From assembly GCA_017531985.1 (NCBI GenBank), contig JAFXJY010000035.1, positions 1-64,000 of the forward strand: a stretch of 64,000 bases of DNA, in the 5' to 3' direction. Under the pieces are notes generated by a model that was not told where the DNA came from, made no database searches, and saw only the letters and a program-made list of their open reading frames with translations. This DNA comes from Bacteroidaceae bacterium (GTDB lineage Bacteria > Bacteroidota > Bacteroidia > Bacteroidales > Barnesiellaceae_A). A program made the position numbers and the translations under genes. Below are positions 55,001 to 64,000 of this stretch, piece by piece; the stretch's first letter is position 1; every line of letters begins with the position of its first letter.

Positions 55001-56407
55001 ATGTTTGCACCTCACACCTATGCCCAACGCCGAGCTCGTCTGCGTGAAATGGTAGGCAATGGAATAATCATTCTCAATGGTAATCTCGAAACAGCCATCA
55101 ATGCCCCTGAGAACGCCATGGCATTTCGCCAAGAATCGTCGTTTCTCTATTATTTCGGACTTGAAGTATCTCGTCTGGTAGGTGTTATCGACTGCGATAA
55201 CGACTGCGATACACTCTACGGCAATGAAGTTACCATCGATGAAATGATATGGACCGGACCACTGCCCTCAATGGCCGAGCAAGCAGCACAAGTGGGCGTT
55301 ACCCGCGTAGCACCGCTCAACAAAGTGGCCGATGTCGTAGCCGAGGCACGTCGCCAAGGTCGCACCATACACTACCTGCCACAATTTCGAGGCATGGAGT
55401 TGATATACATGTCGACACTTCTCGACATTCCCGCACAACGCCTTAACGAGACCGCCTCGCACGACCTCATGGCTGCCATCACTGTCATGCGTGAAATAAA
55501 AACCGAGGAGGAGATAGCCGTTATGGAGCGAGCCTTTGAAGTGGGCTATAAGATGCACACCACTGCCATGCGAATGTGTCGCGAGGGTGTGATAGAGCGT
55601 GAAATCATAGGTGCTATCAACGGCATAGCCATGCAACATGGCTGGGGATGGTCATTCTATTCGCATGTAACGCAGCATGGCGAGATTCTGCACAACTTCG
55701 GCTGCGATTATCCCCTTGAAAATGGCAAACTTCTGCTCGTAGATGCCGGAGCCGAACTGGCAGGTGGATATTGCTCGGATCACACTCGCACCTATCCCGT
55801 AAGCGGCAAGTTCACTACCAAGCAACGCGAAATATACGACATCGTGTTGCGGGCTCACGACCATGTACTCGACATAGCACGTCCCATGCGATATATGGAC
55901 CTTCACAACGCATCGTTGCTCTCAATGGCACGCGATCTTACCGACCTCGGTCTGCTCAAAGGCAATCCCGAGGAAGCCGTAGCTGCCGGAGCCATGTTCA
56001 TGCTCATGCCTCACGGACTGGGACATGGTATGGGTATCGACGTACACGACTGCGAAGCCATCGGCGAGCGAGGCAACGTCTACAACTTTGATTTCTCACG
56101 CTTTGCACCCCGTGCTGCCGAACTTGCCTGCTGTACCTATCGCAGCACATGGCAGCTCCGTCCCGGTGTAGTAATGAGTGACGAGCCGGGCATCTACTTC
56201 ATACCCGCACTCATCGAGCAGTGGAAGAAAGAAGGCAAGTGCAAGGAGTTCATCAACTACGACCGCTTGACCGACTACTACGACTTCGGTGGCATCCGCA
56301 TCGAGGACGACCTTATCATTACCGAAGAGGGCTGCCGCTGCATTGGAGGCAACAAGCACATCCCCATCACAGTAGAAGAACTCGAAGCAGTCGTAGGTCG
56401 CGACTAA
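55001..56407 (+). CDS. pepP: Xaa-Pro aminopeptidase (aminopeptidase P, M24B)
   Basis: 468 residues. It removes N-terminal residues that precede proline. The N-terminal creatinase-like domain (about 1-165) is followed by the pita-bread metalloprotease domain. The dinuclear metal ligands are visible: the Asp in VDAGAELAGGYCSDHTR (two ligands, near 249 and 260), the His in PHGLGHGMGIDVHD (near 338-351), the Glu in SDEPGIYF (near 394) and the Glu in IRIEDDLII (near 436). No signal peptide, so it is cytoplasmic. Monocistronic with a strong terminator. Confidence 0.93.
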   Translation: MFAPHTYAQRRARLREMVGNGIIILNGNLETAINAPENAMAFRQESSFLYYFGLEVSRLVGVIDCDNDCDTLYGNEVTIDEMIWTGPLPSMAEQAAQVGVTRVAPLNKVADVVAEARRQGRTIHYLPQFRGMELIYMSTLLDIPAQRLNETASHDLMAAITVMREIKTEEEIAVMERAFEVGYKMHTTAMRMCREGVIEREIIGAINGIAMQHGWGWSFYSHVTQHGEILHNFGCDYPLENGKLLLVDAGAELAGGYCSDHTRTYPVSGKFTTKQREIYDIVLRAHDHVLDIARPMRYMDLHNASLLSMARDLTDLGLLKGNPEEAVAAGAMFMLMPHGLGHGMGIDVHDCEAIGERGNVYNFDFSRFAPRAAELACCTYRSTWQLRPGVVMSDEPGIYFIPALIEQWKKEGKCKEFINYDRLTDYYDFGGIRIEDDLIITEEGCRCIGGNKHIPITVEELEAVVGRD

Positions 56408-56484
56408 GCATATAGACTATGAAGCTGTCTTAAAAACTTAAATGACTTCTCTAAGAAGTAATAGATTATAACTATTATATCCTA

Positions 56485-56532
56485 AAAGGGTCGTATCTTA
56501 CTCAATACAGAGCATGATACGACCCTTTCTTT
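56485..56532 (+). terminator. pepP terminator
   Basis: AAAGGGTCGTATC (56485-56497) and GATACGACCCTTT (56516-56528) are perfect 13-bp arms, then TCTTTTG. Confidence 0.85.
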
Positions 56533-56645
56533 TGTCTTTAAGGATTCTCAAAACTCAAATGGTTAGTTTATAATTCCAAAAATTAAATTTCGAGACATCC
56601 TCATTTTTTATATCAATGTTTCTTAAAAACGGCATCGTGTTCGCT

Positions 56646-57656
56646 TTACTTCGCCAAGAACTTGGCGAATGAGGGTGATTGTTCGGTGCGGAGGGTGTCG
56701 GTCTCGTCGATGTAGATGAGGTAGTAGGCTATTGTTGTGTCTTGCCGGGCGAGTTGTTCGGCTCGTTGGCGACCCATTACCATGAGTGCTGTGGCATAGG
56801 CATCGGCTCGCATGGCGGTGGTGGTGATGACTGTGGCACTGAGTACGTCTTGTTGTGCCGGATAGCCGGTGGTGGGGTCGATGGTGTGACCGTATTTTCG
56901 TCCGTTGCGTTCGTGATAGTTACGGTAGTTGCCGCTGGTGGCGAGTCCGTATCGACCATTGAGTTGTGCTACGGCGTGTAGGTTGTGGTTATTTCCATCG
57001 GGGTCGTCCTCGGGGGTAACGATGCCTATGTGCCATGCTGTGCCTCGGGGATTGAGGCCGGAGGTTCGCACTTCACCGCCTACTTCTATCATGTAGTCGT
57101 TGATGCCTGCATCATCGAGCAGTGCGGCTATGAGGTCGCAGGCACATCCGTCACCGAGTGCCGAGAAGTTGAGCAGTGTGCGAGGGTCTTGCTTGATGAC
57201 GTGACCATCGGTGAGTGCTATTTTGTCGTAGCCTACAAAGGTGCGTAGGCTGTCGATGAGTTGTTGTGTGACGGTTGTGGTGTCGGCCGTAAAGCCAAAT
57301 CCCCATGCATTGATGTAGGGGGCACAGGTTACGTCTAATGCTCCGTCGGTGGCTTGTGCCACGTCCATGGCGGTGCGGAATACTTGGGTGAAGATGGTAT
57401 CGACTTCTATGTCGTCGTTGCGGTTGATGTGTGCTATGATCGATGTGCTGTCGAAGGGGTTGATGGCGTGGTAGTAGTCGTGCATCACTTGGCGTATCTC
57501 GTCATCTAAGGTCCGATGTGAACGATACTTGACGGAGTAGGGGGTGTGCAGTTCGTAGCACACCATTTCGCGATACTCCTCACGCGGTGAGCAACTCCAC
57601 AACAGCAGCACGATGGTGGCTGCAAGGAGAGTATGTAGCAGTTGTTTCATTTTCAT
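56646..57656 (-). CDS. apbE: FAD:protein FMN transferase (ApbE), lipoprotein
   Basis: 336 residues. It attaches FMN covalently to a Thr in target proteins such as Rnf/Nqr subunits at the periplasmic face. A lipoprotein signal ends LLLWSC with Cys22. The ApbE fold shows MDVAQATDGALDVT (about 112-125), NFSALGDGCACDLI (about 167-180), EVGGEVRTSGLNPRGTAW and HTIDPTTGYPA (about 255-265), the latter two forming the FAD and metal sites. Its ATG overlaps the thrA stop by four bases (ATGA), indicating translational coupling. Rnf or Nqr genes are not in the window. Confidence 0.92.
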   Translation of the reverse strand: MKMKQLLHTLLAATIVLLLWSCSPREEYREMVCYELHTPYSVKYRSHRTLDDEIRQVMHDYYHAINPFDSTSIIAHINRNDDIEVDTIFTQVFRTAMDVAQATDGALDVTCAPYINAWGFGFTADTTTVTQQLIDSLRTFVGYDKIALTDGHVIKQDPRTLLNFSALGDGCACDLIAALLDDAGINDYMIEVGGEVRTSGLNPRGTAWHIGIVTPEDDPDGNNHNLHAVAQLNGRYGLATSGNYRNYHERNGRKYGHTIDPTTGYPAQQDVLSATVITTTAMRADAYATALMVMGRQRAEQLARQDTTIAYYLIYIDETDTLRTEQSPSFAKFLAK

Positions 57657-60085
57657 CGTATGTTGGCAATGCTTATGATGTCGGCAAAGACTCCGGCGGC
57701 GGTTACTCCGGCTCCTGCACCATATCCTTTGATTATCATAGGATATTCCTTGTAACGCTCGGTGGTGATGAGGATGACGTTGTTGCTGCCTTCGAGCTGG
57801 TAGAGGGGATGCTGACTATCTACTGCCATTATGCCCATGCTTGCTGTTCCGTCGTACAGACTTGCCACATATCGCAGGTGCAGACCTTGGTCGGCACACT
57901 GTTTGCGACGAGTCTCGAAGTCGGCATCCATTGACTTTACGTTGTGCATAAACTGGTCGATGGTGCCGCTGAAATACTCGGCAGGGATGAAGTTGTCGAT
58001 GGCTACATCCTCTTGTTCGATGGCATATCCTGCCTCACGAGCCAAGATGACCAACTTGCGAAGTACGTCCTTGCCACTGAGGTCGACGCGTGGATCGGGT
58101 TCGCTGAATCCTGCTTCGCGTGCCATTTCGATGGCTCGGCTCAAAGGAATATCGGCACTGATGGTGTTGAATATGTAGTTGAGTGTGCCGGAGAGAACAG
58201 CTTCGATACGCAATATACTGTCACCACTGTTGGTAAGGGCGTTGATGGTATTGATGATGGGAAGTCCGGCTCCAACGTTGGTCTCGAAGAGGAACTTAAC
58301 ATCGCGAGCATTGGCTGTCTCTTTGAGCATTACATAGTTGTTGTAGCTACTTGATGCGGCTATCTTGTTGGCTGCTACTACCGATATGTTGTGCGATAAT
58401 AGGTCGTAATATTGGGCAGCTACATCGCTGCTGTCGGTACAGTCGACAAAGACTGAGTTGAACATGTTCATACGGAAGATTTCTTCCTTGAAGAACGATG
58501 GTGATGATACGATATCCGAGGCTTCGAGTTGTTCGCGATAGGTCGATAGGTCGATTCCGTCGCGGTTGAAGATGCACTTGCGTGAATTGGCAATACCGAC
58601 AACTCGCAGACACAAGGCTTTGTTGTGCAGTAAGTTATCCTGTTGCTTGGCTATCTGCTTCAAGAGGTCTCCACCCACATTGCCCACGCCCACTACAAAG
58701 ACATTGAGAACTTGTGAGCTGGACAAGAAGAATGAGTCGTGAATGGCATTGAGAGCCTTGCGAAGGTCGCATGACTTGATTACTATCGATATATTCATCT
58801 TCTGAGCACCTTGTGCACAAGCGATGGTGTTGATGCCGCTACGACCCAATGTGCCGAACAATTTGCCTGCTATACCGGGGGCTTGTTTCATGTTCTCGCC
58901 CACGATGGCAATGGTGGCAAGTTCGCGTTCGGCACGAGCAGGACTCATCTCGCCTTGTTCTATCTCGATGGCAAATTCTTTGTTTAGCACCCGCACAGCC
59001 AGGTCGGCATCGGCATTGCGAACGGCAAACGAGGTGCTGTTCTCCGATGATGCTTGCGATACCATGAATACACTCACCCCCGATTGTGCCAGTGAGTTGA
59101 AGATGCGTGAATTGACACCTACTACACCTACCATACCCAATCCCGTAACAGTTATGAGGCAGGTGTCGTTGATGGATGATATACCTTTGATGGTCTTGCT
59201 GTTGGGGTTATTCTCATTGCATATGAGCGTTCCCGGAGCAGTGGGGTTGAACGTATTCTTGATAACAATGGGTATGTTCTTGTGGTAGACCGGGTAGATG
59301 GTGGGAGGGTATATCACTTTTGCACCGAAGTTGCACAACTCCATAGCCTCGGTAAAAGAGAGCTGGTCAATAACGTAGGCCGAACTGATAACACGCGGGT
59401 CGGCTGTCATAAAACCATCGACATCAGTCCATATTTCCAGTCGATTGGCATCTAAGGCGGCAGCCAATATGGCTGCTGTATAGTCCGAACCACCACGTCC
59501 CAGATTGGTCGTGTCGTTGTTGTCACGGTCGGCCGAGATAAAGCCCGGTACGAGTGTTCGCTGTGGAAGTTGGGCAAAAGCCTCGGTTATGAGACGATTG
59601 GTCAACTCAAAGTCTACGATATGTTTGTTGAACTGTTGTTCGGTCTTGATAAATGAGCGAGAGTCGAGGAGTGTAATACCCTCAATAACGCGACTCAGTA
59701 TGGTCGACGACAGGCGTTCGCCGTAACTTACAATAGCATCGAGTGTCTTAGACGATAACTCTTTGATGAGAAATACACCACGATATATGTTGTTGAGTTC
59801 ATCAAGCAGTTCGTCGACCTTACTCTCTATCTCATTGCGATATTGAATGGGAACTACACCGGCTATCACATCGGCATGACGAGTGCGAATGACTTGCATA
59901 TTATTGGCATAGGCTTCATCGCCCTTAGCAGCCATCTCGGCGGTGGCTATGAGTTTGTCGGTTATACCACCCAGAGCCGATACAACAACGATAACATTCT
60001 CATCGCATTGTTCGACAATCATTTTCACATTCTTGATACTATCGACTGTTCCTACCGATGTTCCACCAAATTTTAATACTTTCAT
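57653..60085 (-). CDS. thrA: Bifunctional aspartate kinase/homoserine dehydrogenase
   Basis: 810 residues, the full ThrA length. The aspartate kinase half (about 1-455) begins KFGGTSVGTV at 4-13 and includes paired ACT regulatory domains (about 310-455, with VTGLGMVGVVGVNSRIF and IVGENMKQAPGIAGKLF). The homoserine dehydrogenase half has the NAD-binding FVVGVGNVGGDLL (about 466-478), the substrate region GLPIINTINALTNSGD, SGTLNYIFN, and DPRVDLSGKDVLRKLVILARE. It makes the first and third steps to threonine and methionine and should be inhibited by threonine. thrB and thrC do not follow; apbE does, with overlapping stop and start. The leader contains two small hairpins. Confidence 0.96.
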   Translation of the reverse strand: MKVLKFGGTSVGTVDSIKNVKMIVEQCDENVIVVVSALGGITDKLIATAEMAAKGDEAYANNMQVIRTRHADVIAGVVPIQYRNEIESKVDELLDELNNIYRGVFLIKELSSKTLDAIVSYGERLSSTILSRVIEGITLLDSRSFIKTEQQFNKHIVDFELTNRLITEAFAQLPQRTLVPGFISADRDNNDTTNLGRGGSDYTAAILAAALDANRLEIWTDVDGFMTADPRVISSAYVIDQLSFTEAMELCNFGAKVIYPPTIYPVYHKNIPIVIKNTFNPTAPGTLICNENNPNSKTIKGISSINDTCLITVTGLGMVGVVGVNSRIFNSLAQSGVSVFMVSQASSENSTSFAVRNADADLAVRVLNKEFAIEIEQGEMSPARAERELATIAIVGENMKQAPGIAGKLFGTLGRSGINTIACAQGAQKMNISIVIKSCDLRKALNAIHDSFFLSSSQVLNVFVVGVGNVGGDLLKQIAKQQDNLLHNKALCLRVVGIANSRKCIFNRDGIDLSTYREQLEASDIVSSPSFFKEEIFRMNMFNSVFVDCTDSSDVAAQYYDLLSHNISVVAANKIAASSSYNNYVMLKETANARDVKFLFETNVGAGLPIINTINALTNSGDSILRIEAVLSGTLNYIFNTISADIPLSRAIEMAREAGFSEPDPRVDLSGKDVLRKLVILAREAGYAIEQEDVAIDNFIPAEYFSGTIDQFMHNVKSMDADFETRRKQCADQGLHLRYVASLYDGTASMGIMAVDSQHPLYQLEGSNNVILITTERYKEYPMIIKGYGAGAGVTAAGVFADIISIANIR

Positions 60086-60094
60086 TTTATGACA

Positions 60095-60161
60095 GTTACT
60101 ATGTTATAAAATCTTTTTTACCACACTGCTTTGACAGTGTACTCGCATACGCACGCGAGTA
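60095..60161 (-). promoter_or_regulatory. thrA leader with two consecutive hairpins
   Basis: On the minus strand ACTCGC...GCGAGT (within 60141-60160) is followed at once by ACACTG-TCAAAG-CAGTGT (about 60123-60140), then GGTAAAAAAGATTTT. No Thr/Ile-rich leader peptide was found. Confidence 0.4.
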
Positions 60162-60170
60162 AGCAGGGTG

Positions 60171-60197
60171 CAAAGATAAGAAAAAATGTGAGAACAA
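60171..60197 (-). promoter_or_regulatory. thrA promoter
   Basis: Minus-strand TTG (60195-60197), about 16-18 bp, TATCTTTG (60171-60178), an exact -7 match. The -33 element overlaps the terminator of the upstream gene. Confidence 0.55.
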
Positions 60198-60224
60198 TGC
60201 CCCATTGAAGAGGTTATTCTCACA
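60179..60224 (-). terminator. Terminator of the outer membrane protein gene
   Basis: TGTGAGAA (60187-60194) pairs with TTCTCACA (60217-60224). On the minus strand it is followed by TTTTTTCTT, 54 bases after the stop codon. Confidence 0.75.
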
Positions 60225-60277
60225 TAATGACTTTTGTCTATAAGAAATAATAAAGACTTTCGGTTTCGCTATGTCGC

Positions 60278-63049
60278 TTATCGGCCATGTGGGTGTCCGA
60301 ATCCGCCATAATGATTACGCATCTGGGGCTTTTCGCCACCAAAGGTGTTAAATCGATAACTGAACGAAATCATGCAATAGCGACCGAGTGTGTTGTATTC
60401 TACGTCTTCCAGGTAGTTACCCGTTACAGAGCGTTGTATGTTGTTGGCTTGGTTGAGAAGGTCTACACCTTTGAGCATGATGGTTGCATTCTTGCCGGTG
60501 AGGAACGAATAAGATAATTGGGCATTGAGCATCCACACTTCTTGGTTGTAGCCATCGGTGTATCCTTGGTTGCCGGTGTAGCTGATGTCACTACCCAATG
60601 AGAGCCCGAAGGGTAAGTTTACCGTAAAGCGATATGTTCCACCGTAGCTGTGTATGGTGCGGTTGTTGCCGGTCTGTACGCTGTTGCGAACATATTGCAA
60701 GTTGTAACGACCGCGTAACTCTGTGTCGAAATAGGTACTGCGGAAGGCCAATGAGAGGCTTTCTCCGGCACTTAATTGGTTGGCACGGTTCAACTCTCCA
60801 TTGTTCTTACCGGCACTGCTGCTAAATCCCAGTCGCGTGAAGTTGTTCAATTGCCAACGTTTGTCGCGGAAGGGTAGAGTTATCATAAACATTCCGTTTA
60901 CGTCCCACACACCATCAATGTTTTCGTAAGTGGTGGTGCGACCGCCTGTCTCCGAGTCGTATTGTGTAGTGGAGATGATGCTGTTCATCGTGTAGTTGGC
61001 ACGCAAGTGAGCCATGATGGAGCGTTGACTCTCGGCGTGGTAATCGCTGAAACGCATACGCAGACGGTGTGTAAATGATGGTGCAAGATCGGGGTTACCC
61101 ACGATGATGTTAAGAGGGTTGGAGATGTCGGGTACGGGTTGCAACTGAGCAATGGTGGGTTGACTGGTGCGTCCGTTGTAGAAAACTCGCAATGAACGTT
61201 GCTTGTCGGCTTTGTACGTAAACCACAAGAATGGTGCCCAGTTATATACGGTGTATGTGTCGATGTTGTTCTGAGGCTTCAAGAGATCCTGCGAAGATGT
61301 GGTAGTGGGTTCAAACGACACACCGACATTATAATTGAAGAAACGATTGACATGGCGGAAGCCTATCTGGGCACTGTTGGTGATGTTGACATTGCGGAAA
61401 CTGTTGCTATAAGCCGTATCGGGTGTTTCGGGATAGATGCCGTACTCGTCGGCTGTATAGGTGTACTTGTCGGCATTACGGAAGTTTCCTTGGCTTCGCA
61501 GTGCAAAAGTCAAGAACATACCTTTCTGAGGGTTGCCGATAGGTTCGGTGTAAGTGATTCGTGCGTTGTATCCGTTGCTCCACGAGTGGTCATCGCTCTC
61601 TTGCATGAGGTCGGTGCTATCTTTAAGTAGGTAATACCACGTTCTGTCAATGCTGTTGCCTGTCTCGTTGGTATTACTGAAATTGTATCGACCGTGTACG
61701 CTGATCGAACGACCGGGCTTCGATGTGAGTTGGCGGTTGTATATCAGTTCGCCCGATGTTTCGAGGCTGATACCATGACTATTGTTGAGGTTGTAGTTGC
61801 GGTTGACTTGTGTGCGTGAAGCATCACCGGCAAATGCATTCGATTCTTCGAGCTTGCGTGAGTCGTTGATGTTGAGCGATATGCGTGGACGGAACTCAAA
61901 TGTATTCAATGAATCGGGATTCCACTGTATGCGGAAACGTCCATTAATCTGTTGTCCTATATCGTTGGCTGTCGACATACCATCGCTGTACGACGTACTA
62001 TCAGTGAAGAAGTCTTGTCGTTCGCTACGCTTGCGAGTGTCGCGGTCATTATAGGAATACATTACGTCGCCACCTATACGGAATATCTCTTGATTTCCTA
62101 CGTTGAAGTTAACACCCAAACTGTGCGATGTGGCAATACCATTATTGCCTCCCCAACGGCGGAAGCGACCTTGTCCTTGGTCGGTAAATCCCATGCTGTT
62201 GACATTGTTGGAGTTGGCAATGAGGGTAAATTGGTCATCATCCTTGATATAATTGACCATGGCACCTCCTTGATAGCGATGAGGATTGATCTGGCTGTAA
62301 CCATATCCACCTTGTATTTCACCGAACCAACCTTGCTTCATGCCCGGCTTGATGGTGAGGTTGATTACCGTTTCTTCTTCACCGTCATCAACGCCGGTGA
62401 TGCGTGCCAAGTCACTTTTACGGTCAACGACTTGCAATTTCTGAACCATTTCGACCGGAATGTTTTTCGATGCCACCTTGGGGTCGTCTGAGAAAAATTC
62501 TTTTCCGTCGAGTAATATCTTGGTAACCTCTTTTCCGTTAGCTGTAATTTTACCGGTCTCGTCGACCTCAACACCCGGCAGACGTTTGAGCAGATCTTCG
62601 ACAACGGCACTGGGCTGGGTCTTGTATGAATCGGCATTAAACTCGACGGTATCTTCCTTGACAACTACCTCGGGTGCTTTGCCCACAACGGTTGCTTCCG
62701 ATAGGAGTATATCGCCGGTACTCATTTGTATCTCGCCCATGTTGTATCGTGACTTGCCTCGCTCGGTGCGTATGTTGACATACTGAGTCTTGTAGCCGAG
62801 GTATGAAAATTGTGCAATATAACTGCCATGAGCTACCGGTTTGAGCGAGAATTTTCCCTCGTTATCACCCGATGTTCCTTCTACAAAGGTGCTATCCTTG
62901 GCTGTCAAGAGTCTTACACTTACTCGTGGAAGAACTTCGCCATCAAGAGCATCTTTTACTATGCCTCTTATTGTAACATATTGTGCATTAGATAATTGCG
63001 ATGGTGCAAAAAATACTATTATAAGTATGGTATATATAATTTTTTTCAT
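60278..63049 (-). CDS. Outer membrane beta-barrel protein with carboxypeptidase-regulatory-like and plug domains
   Basis: 923 residues. The signal peptide is at 1-22 (ends SNAQ). A carboxypeptidase-regulatory-like domain (about 25-108) has VTIRGIVKDALDGE and GSYIAQFSYLGYKTQYV. A TonB-receptor-type plug follows (about 115-225, SAVVEDLLKRLPGVEVDETG and ILLDGKEFFSDDPKVA). The rest (about 235-905) is a beta barrel with many alternating strands of the outer_membrane_beta-barrel family 3 type. The end is Gly/His-rich (HYGGFGHPHGR) rather than an aromatic barrel end. No TonB box is obvious, and no SusD partner lies next to it, so a SusC role is unlikely; a transporter or surface structure is possible. 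Monocistronic. Confidence 0.87.
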   Translation of the reverse strand: MKKIIYTILIIVFFAPSQLSNAQYVTIRGIVKDALDGEVLPRVSVRLLTAKDSTFVEGTSGDNEGKFSLKPVAHGSYIAQFSYLGYKTQYVNIRTERGKSRYNMGEIQMSTGDILLSEATVVGKAPEVVVKEDTVEFNADSYKTQPSAVVEDLLKRLPGVEVDETGKITANGKEVTKILLDGKEFFSDDPKVASKNIPVEMVQKLQVVDRKSDLARITGVDDGEEETVINLTIKPGMKQGWFGEIQGGYGYSQINPHRYQGGAMVNYIKDDDQFTLIANSNNVNSMGFTDQGQGRFRRWGGNNGIATSHSLGVNFNVGNQEIFRIGGDVMYSYNDRDTRKRSERQDFFTDSTSYSDGMSTANDIGQQINGRFRIQWNPDSLNTFEFRPRISLNINDSRKLEESNAFAGDASRTQVNRNYNLNNSHGISLETSGELIYNRQLTSKPGRSISVHGRYNFSNTNETGNSIDRTWYYLLKDSTDLMQESDDHSWSNGYNARITYTEPIGNPQKGMFLTFALRSQGNFRNADKYTYTADEYGIYPETPDTAYSNSFRNVNITNSAQIGFRHVNRFFNYNVGVSFEPTTTSSQDLLKPQNNIDTYTVYNWAPFLWFTYKADKQRSLRVFYNGRTSQPTIAQLQPVPDISNPLNIIVGNPDLAPSFTHRLRMRFSDYHAESQRSIMAHLRANYTMNSIISTTQYDSETGGRTTTYENIDGVWDVNGMFMITLPFRDKRWQLNNFTRLGFSSSAGKNNGELNRANQLSAGESLSLAFRSTYFDTELRGRYNLQYVRNSVQTGNNRTIHSYGGTYRFTVNLPFGLSLGSDISYTGNQGYTDGYNQEVWMLNAQLSYSFLTGKNATIMLKGVDLLNQANNIQRSVTGNYLEDVEYNTLGRYCMISFSYRFNTFGGEKPQMRNHYGGFGHPHGR

Positions 63050-63446
63050 AATTTTTGAATTTCTGTTTCTAAACCTTACCTAAGACTGAGAACGAGTGGG
63101 AAAGTTTAATTAGGATGTGAAAAAAATATTGTTCAATCCTAAAAGTGTTGTCAGTCACATTATCTTTATCATCCATACTTTTATTAAGGTAGATTCTATC
63201 AATTAGGTCGAGTCGAAAGGGTTGATTGGTCTATTTTTTATCTCTTCTGATGGTGCAAAGTGAGCGTTGTAACCGCGAAAAATGAGAATGATATATCTAT
63301 TACACCCCAAGCAATCGAAATAGAGGTTTTTGACAATCAATTTCACATTTACTCATTTATAGAGCGTACCTTAACTAATTTTGCATACAAATTATTACCG
63401 ATATACCACACAAATATTATATCTTTGTACTTCAAAATGTGCATTT
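63050..63446. promoter_or_regulatory. Divergent intergenic region
   Basis: 397 bases without a convincing gene. Plus-strand TATCTTTG at 63420-63427 (20 bases before the ABC transporter ATG) and TAATTTTG at 63376-63383 are candidate -7 elements for the ABC gene. No clear minus-strand promoter for the outer membrane protein was found. Confidence 0.4.
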
Positions 63447-64000
63447 ATGAAAGATTTTCTAACCATACTGCGACGGTTTGTTCCGCCCTATAAGTATTAT
63501 CTTATACTCAACATCTTCTTTAACATCTTGGCATCCTTTCTCACACTTTTCTCGTTTGCCTTGATAATGCCCATTCTTGAAATGTTATTCAAGACGGGAA
63601 ATGTGACTACCTATACCTTCATGGAATGGGGGTCGGGCAATCTGAAAGACGTAGCCATCAATAATTTCTATTACTTGACAGCACAGATTATCGAGCAATA
63701 CGGAGCATCTACCACGATTCTTATATTAGGATTATTTCTAACTGTTATGACAGGATTAAAGACGGGTAGTAGCTATCTGAGTTCGTTTTTTCTAATTCCT
63801 CTGCGAGCCGGAGTGGTGCGTGATATCAGAGCTTATGTGTATGACAAAGTATTATCGTTGCCGGTGGGATTTTTCACAACCGAGCGTAAGGGTGATGTCA
63901 TGGCACGAATGTCGGGTGATACGGCCGAGATTGAAAACTCCATCATGGCTTCGCTCGAAATGTTGTTTAAGGATCCCATCATGATACTTGTGTGCTTGTG
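63447..64000 (+). CDS. ABC exporter, membrane-domain N-terminus (MsbA-like, partial)
   Basis: The ATG at 63447 opens a frame that runs off the window end; about 184 residues are visible. It begins KDFLTILRRFVPPYKYYLIL, with membrane segments near 15-42 and 88-108. The later part, LRAGVVRDIRAYVYDKVLSL and FFTTERKGDVMARMSGD (about 119-157), with ENSI and FKDPIMI following, is the intracellular coupling region of type IV ABC exporters such as MsbA. The ATP-binding domain is beyond the window, so the substrate (lipid A precursor, peptide or drug) cannot be decided. Confidence 0.85.
   Translation, partial: MKDFLTILRRFVPPYKYYLILNIFFNILASFLTLFSFALIMPILEMLFKTGNVTTYTFMEWGSGNLKDVAINNFYYLTAQIIEQYGASTTILILGLFLTVMTGLKTGSSYLSSFFLIPLRAGVVRDIRAYVYDKVLSLPVGFFTTERKGDVMARMSGDTAEIENSIMASLEMLFKDPIMILVCL

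Noticed and set aside
60095..60161. Threonine attenuator leader peptide before thrA
   Set aside because: Small frames exist, but none is rich in Thr or Ile codons.
61952..62491. 179-codon plus-strand frame inside the outer membrane protein gene
   Set aside because: Antisense to a continuous conserved receptor-like gene; no start context.
63260..63493. Plus-strand 77-codon frame before the ABC exporter
   Set aside because: It overlaps the exporter start in another frame and spans its candidate promoters.

Overview
This is a chromosomal window from a member of the Bacteroidales (Bacteroidetes). Several things point there: many promoters of the Bacteroides type (a TTG/TTTG element about 19-21 bp upstream of TAnnTTTG), very few Shine-Dalgarno sequences, two secreted proteins with type IX (T9SS-like) C-terminal domains, a fused SecDF, the long form of IspG, a TonB-receptor-like outer membrane protein, and the gene order parA-parB-DUF5683-mltD. 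I cannot fix the genus from sequence alone. Most of the window is dense housekeeping DNA of moderate GC; two stretches (about 27.3-29.08 kb and 33.45-34.6 kb) are visibly richer in A+T and look acquired.

Layout. 1-0.86 kb: 3' end of a beta-helix-like surface protein. 1.3-5.2 kb: parA, parB, DUF5683 membrane protein, mltD, facing purN and an Ig-like lipoprotein across a shared terminator. 8.1-13.6 kb: secDF, a sirtuin on the other strand, and two neighbouring FKBP-type prolyl isomerases. 13.9-23.5 kb: an Lrp/AsnC regulator, then minus-strand operons PAP2-like/purE/ispG and rnr/rpoN, and gyrB. 23.7-27.3 kb: four tRNA genes (Glu-CTC, two identical Glu-TTC copies around rpsT, Arg-CCT), a K+/H+ antiporter and recO. 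27.3-29.1 kb: a small island carrying one membrane-anchored nuclease gene, bounded by a 31-nt duplication of the tRNA-Arg 3' end. 29.2-33.5 kb: prfB, an acyl-CoA synthetase and a polyprenyl diphosphate synthase. 33.7-34.6 kb: an orphan A+T-rich gene. 34.8-48.5 kb: polA, mfd, an MscS-type channel, ychF, a DUF4254/GT9/Ntn-hydrolase cluster and ligA.

48.8-54.7 kb holds two T9SS-type secreted proteins. Between them lies an isolated minus-strand cassette of three genes in the order of a phage head module: scaffold-like, major-capsid-like and connector-like. The capsid-like protein carries an N-terminal membrane/lipoprotein signal, and no terminase, portal, tail, lysis or integrase gene is nearby. 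I regard this cassette as the most unusual content of the window. 55-64 kb: aminopeptidase P, a thrA-apbE operon, an outer membrane beta-barrel protein and the start of an ABC exporter.

DNA replication, repair and segregation are well represented (parAB, gyrB, recO, polA, mfd, ligA), as are envelope biogenesis and export (mltD, secDF, polyprenyl synthase, GT9, T9SS cargo, ABC exporter). Regulation can be read mainly from promoters and intrinsic terminators. Several promoters sit very close to, or inside, the terminator of the preceding gene.
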